From positions 1 through 15,815 of the forward strand of contig CAKRRX010000055.1 of assembly GCA_934394595.1 (NCBI GenBank): a DNA stretch of 15,815 nt. The letters run 5' to 3'. Made by a program: the position numbers and the translations under genes. Below are positions 14,408 through 15,815 of this stretch, in pieces (the first letter of the stretch is position 1; each line of letters opens with the position of its first letter). A model generated the notes under the pieces. The model ran no database searches and was not told the origin of the DNA. It worked only from the letters and a program-made list of their open reading frames with translations. This DNA comes from an uncultured Blautia sp. GTDB taxonomy: Bacteria > Bacillota > Clostridia > Lachnospirales > Lachnospiraceae.

Positions 14408-15787
14408 TTGAATTTGGAAAAAAGAGAAAACGTTCAGGAGAACAAAATGGGAGTAATGCCGGTGGCAAAGCTTCTTCTCACCATGTCTGTGCCTATGATG
14501 ATATCCATGCTGGTGCAGGCATTATACAACATTGTAGACAGTATGTTTGTTGCAAAATTAAGTGAAGATGCTCTGACAGCAGTATCTCTTGCTTTCCCGG
14601 TGCAGAATTTGATGATCGCAGTGGGAACCGGTACAGGAGTGGGTATCAATGCGCTGGTGTCCCGCGCATTGGGTGAAAAACGAAATGAATATGCCAACAG
14701 TGCGGCGAACAATGGTATTTATCTTGCGATTTTCAGTTTTATCGGCTTTGCCATTGTATCTGGATTATTTGCACCTGCATTTTTTCATGTGCAGACAACA
14801 GATGCAAAGATTGCAGCTTATGGAGTGGATTATGTAAGGGTGATCGGAATCATGTCCTTTGGCCTGTTCATCCAGCTGGTAGGGGAAAAACTCCTTCAGT
14901 CCACCGGAATGACAATTTATTCTATGGCCACACAGCTTCTTGGGGCAGTGATCAATATTATTCTGGACCCGATTATGATCTTCGGCCTTTTGGGATTTCC
15001 AAGACTGGAGGTCACAGGAGCTGCTCTTGCCACTGTCACCGGACAGATCATTGCAGCAATTGTGGGAATGATCGTTAATGTGAAGGTAAATAAGGAACTT
15101 CATATTTCTCTGAAAAAATACAGAATTTCCGGTGATGTGATCCGGGAAATTTACAGTGTGGGATTTCCATCCATCATAATGGCATCAGTTGGTTCTATCA
15201 TGACCTTTGGTATGAATAAGATTTTGATGGGCTTTACCTCCACAGCCACTGCAGTATTTGGCGTGTACTTCAAGCTGCAGAGCTTTGTTTTCATGCCGGT
15301 GTTTGGTCTGAATAATGGAATGGTGCCGATCGTAGCATATAATTATGGTGCCAGAAAACCAGACCGTATCACAAAGGCAATCCGGCTTAGCATCGCATAT
15401 GGCGTATGCATCATGCTTGCTGGATTTGCAGTATTCCAGCTGTTTCCAGGAAGTCTGCTGGATATCTTCAGCGCTTCAGCTTCTATGAAGGAGATTGGGA
15501 TTCCGGCACTTCGGATCATCAGCCTGAGCTTTTTGATCGCAGGATTCAGTGTGGTGGCATCTTCTGTATTCCAGGCACTGGGACATGGCTTTTTAAGTCT
15601 GGCAGTATCTGTGCTGCGACAACTGTTTGTACTGCTTCCGGCTGCCTTTATTCTGGCAAAGGTTGGCGGACTTCGTGTGTGCTGGTGGGCATTTCCTATT
15701 GCAGAGGTATTTTCCGGTATCATCTGCTTTGTATTTATCCGCTATGCCTACAAAAAAGAAATCCATCCTCTTTACGAAAAGAGATAA
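14408..15787 (+). CDS. MATE family efflux transporter (second copy)
   Basis: 459 residues from TTG, with about 12 hydrophobic helices. The N-terminal segment NKMGVMPVAKLLLTMSVPMMISMLVQALYNIVDSMFVAKL is typical of Firmicute MATE proteins and differs clearly from the first copy upstream (here VAKLSEDALTAVS, there VGNFLGSDALAAVS), so this is a separate subfamily rather than a recent duplication. The second half has GFPSIIMASVGSIMTFGMNKIL and GLNNGMVPIVAYNYGARKP. The TTG at 14408 is chosen because homology seems to include the residues before Met14; an ATG at 14447 (446 residues) with its own AGGAG is equally credible. It is monocistronic in this window, behind a strong promoter with operator-like repeats, suggesting regulated expression. 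Confidence 0.9.
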   Translation: MNLEKRENVQENKMGVMPVAKLLLTMSVPMMISMLVQALYNIVDSMFVAKLSEDALTAVSLAFPVQNLMIAVGTGTGVGINALVSRALGEKRNEYANSAANNGIYLAIFSFIGFAIVSGLFAPAFFHVQTTDAKIAAYGVDYVRVIGIMSFGLFIQLVGEKLLQSTGMTIYSMATQLLGAVINIILDPIMIFGLLGFPRLEVTGAALATVTGQIIAAIVGMIVNVKVNKELHISLKKYRISGDVIREIYSVGFPSIIMASVGSIMTFGMNKILMGFTSTATAVFGVYFKLQSFVFMPVFGLNNGMVPIVAYNYGARKPDRITKAIRLSIAYGVCIMLAGFAVFQLFPGSLLDIFSASASMKEIGIPALRIISLSFLIAGFSVVASSVFQALGHGFLSLAVSVLRQLFVLLPAAFILAKVGGLRVCWWAFPIAEVFSGIICFVFIRYAYKKEIHPLYEKR

Positions 15788-15815
15788 GAAAAACTCTGGC
15801 CCCCTGAAAGGGAAG
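15788..15815 (+). other. Window end: probable left arm of a cut-off terminator
   Basis: After the MATE stop comes AAAAACTCTGGCCCCCTGAA and then AGGGAAG. An A-rich, then GC-rich arm directly after a stop is what the left half of a hairpin terminator looks like, but the right arm is outside the window. This is inference only. Confidence 0.3.

Noticed and set aside
1..15815. CRISPR arrays, insertion sequences, prophage genes, tRNA or rRNA
   Set aside because: No regularly spaced repeats, transposase or integrase frames, or RNA-gene signatures are visible on either strand.

Overview
The window looks like a chromosomal segment of a gut-type Firmicute, most likely Lachnospiraceae (Blautia/Roseburia-like). 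The evidence is moderate GC, the L32 tail, strong AGGAGG-type ribosome binding sites with several TTG/GTG starts, a LytTR/GHKL-type two-component pair, a selA gene and two MATE pumps. The genus is an inference from style, not from a marker gene. I see no mobile element, CRISPR array, tRNA or rRNA.

Layout. (1) 1-1175: the 3' end of rpmF (ribosomal protein L32) with its terminator, then a single alpha/beta-hydrolase esterase gene with its own terminator. (2) 1248-6685: a signalling and surface block. A secreted, C-terminally membrane-anchored protein with a large internal duplication overlaps a 7TM sensor histidine kinase (7TMR-DISM type, GHKL ATPase). A LytTR response regulator on the opposite strand meets the kinase tail to tail with a 16-base overlap. 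A small, very acidic secreted protein is transcribed divergently from the regulator across a shared promoter region. (3) 6836-8695 (minus): a short GH2 glycosidase with a TTG start. (4) 8837-13466: a plus-strand operon of a MATE efflux protein, a Uup-like ABC-F ATPase and selA (Sec-tRNA synthase), ending in a bidirectional hairpin that contains the selA stop codon. (5) 13504-14154 (minus): a two-domain protein built from two L-rhamnose-mutarotase-like repeats, only the second of which keeps the Tyr-x3-His pair. (6) 14408-15787: a second MATE protein behind a near-consensus promoter surrounded by symmetric and repeated elements.

How it may work together. The most interesting unit is 1248-6685. 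The repeat protein and the 7TM kinase are probably co-expressed, the kinase probably phosphorylates the convergent LytTR regulator, and the divergent acidic secreted protein is the obvious first candidate for a regulated output. That last link rests on gene position only. The MATE/ABC-F/selA operon joins export and ribosome-associated functions to selenocysteine synthesis; no selB, selD, tRNA-Sec or selenoprotein is visible here.
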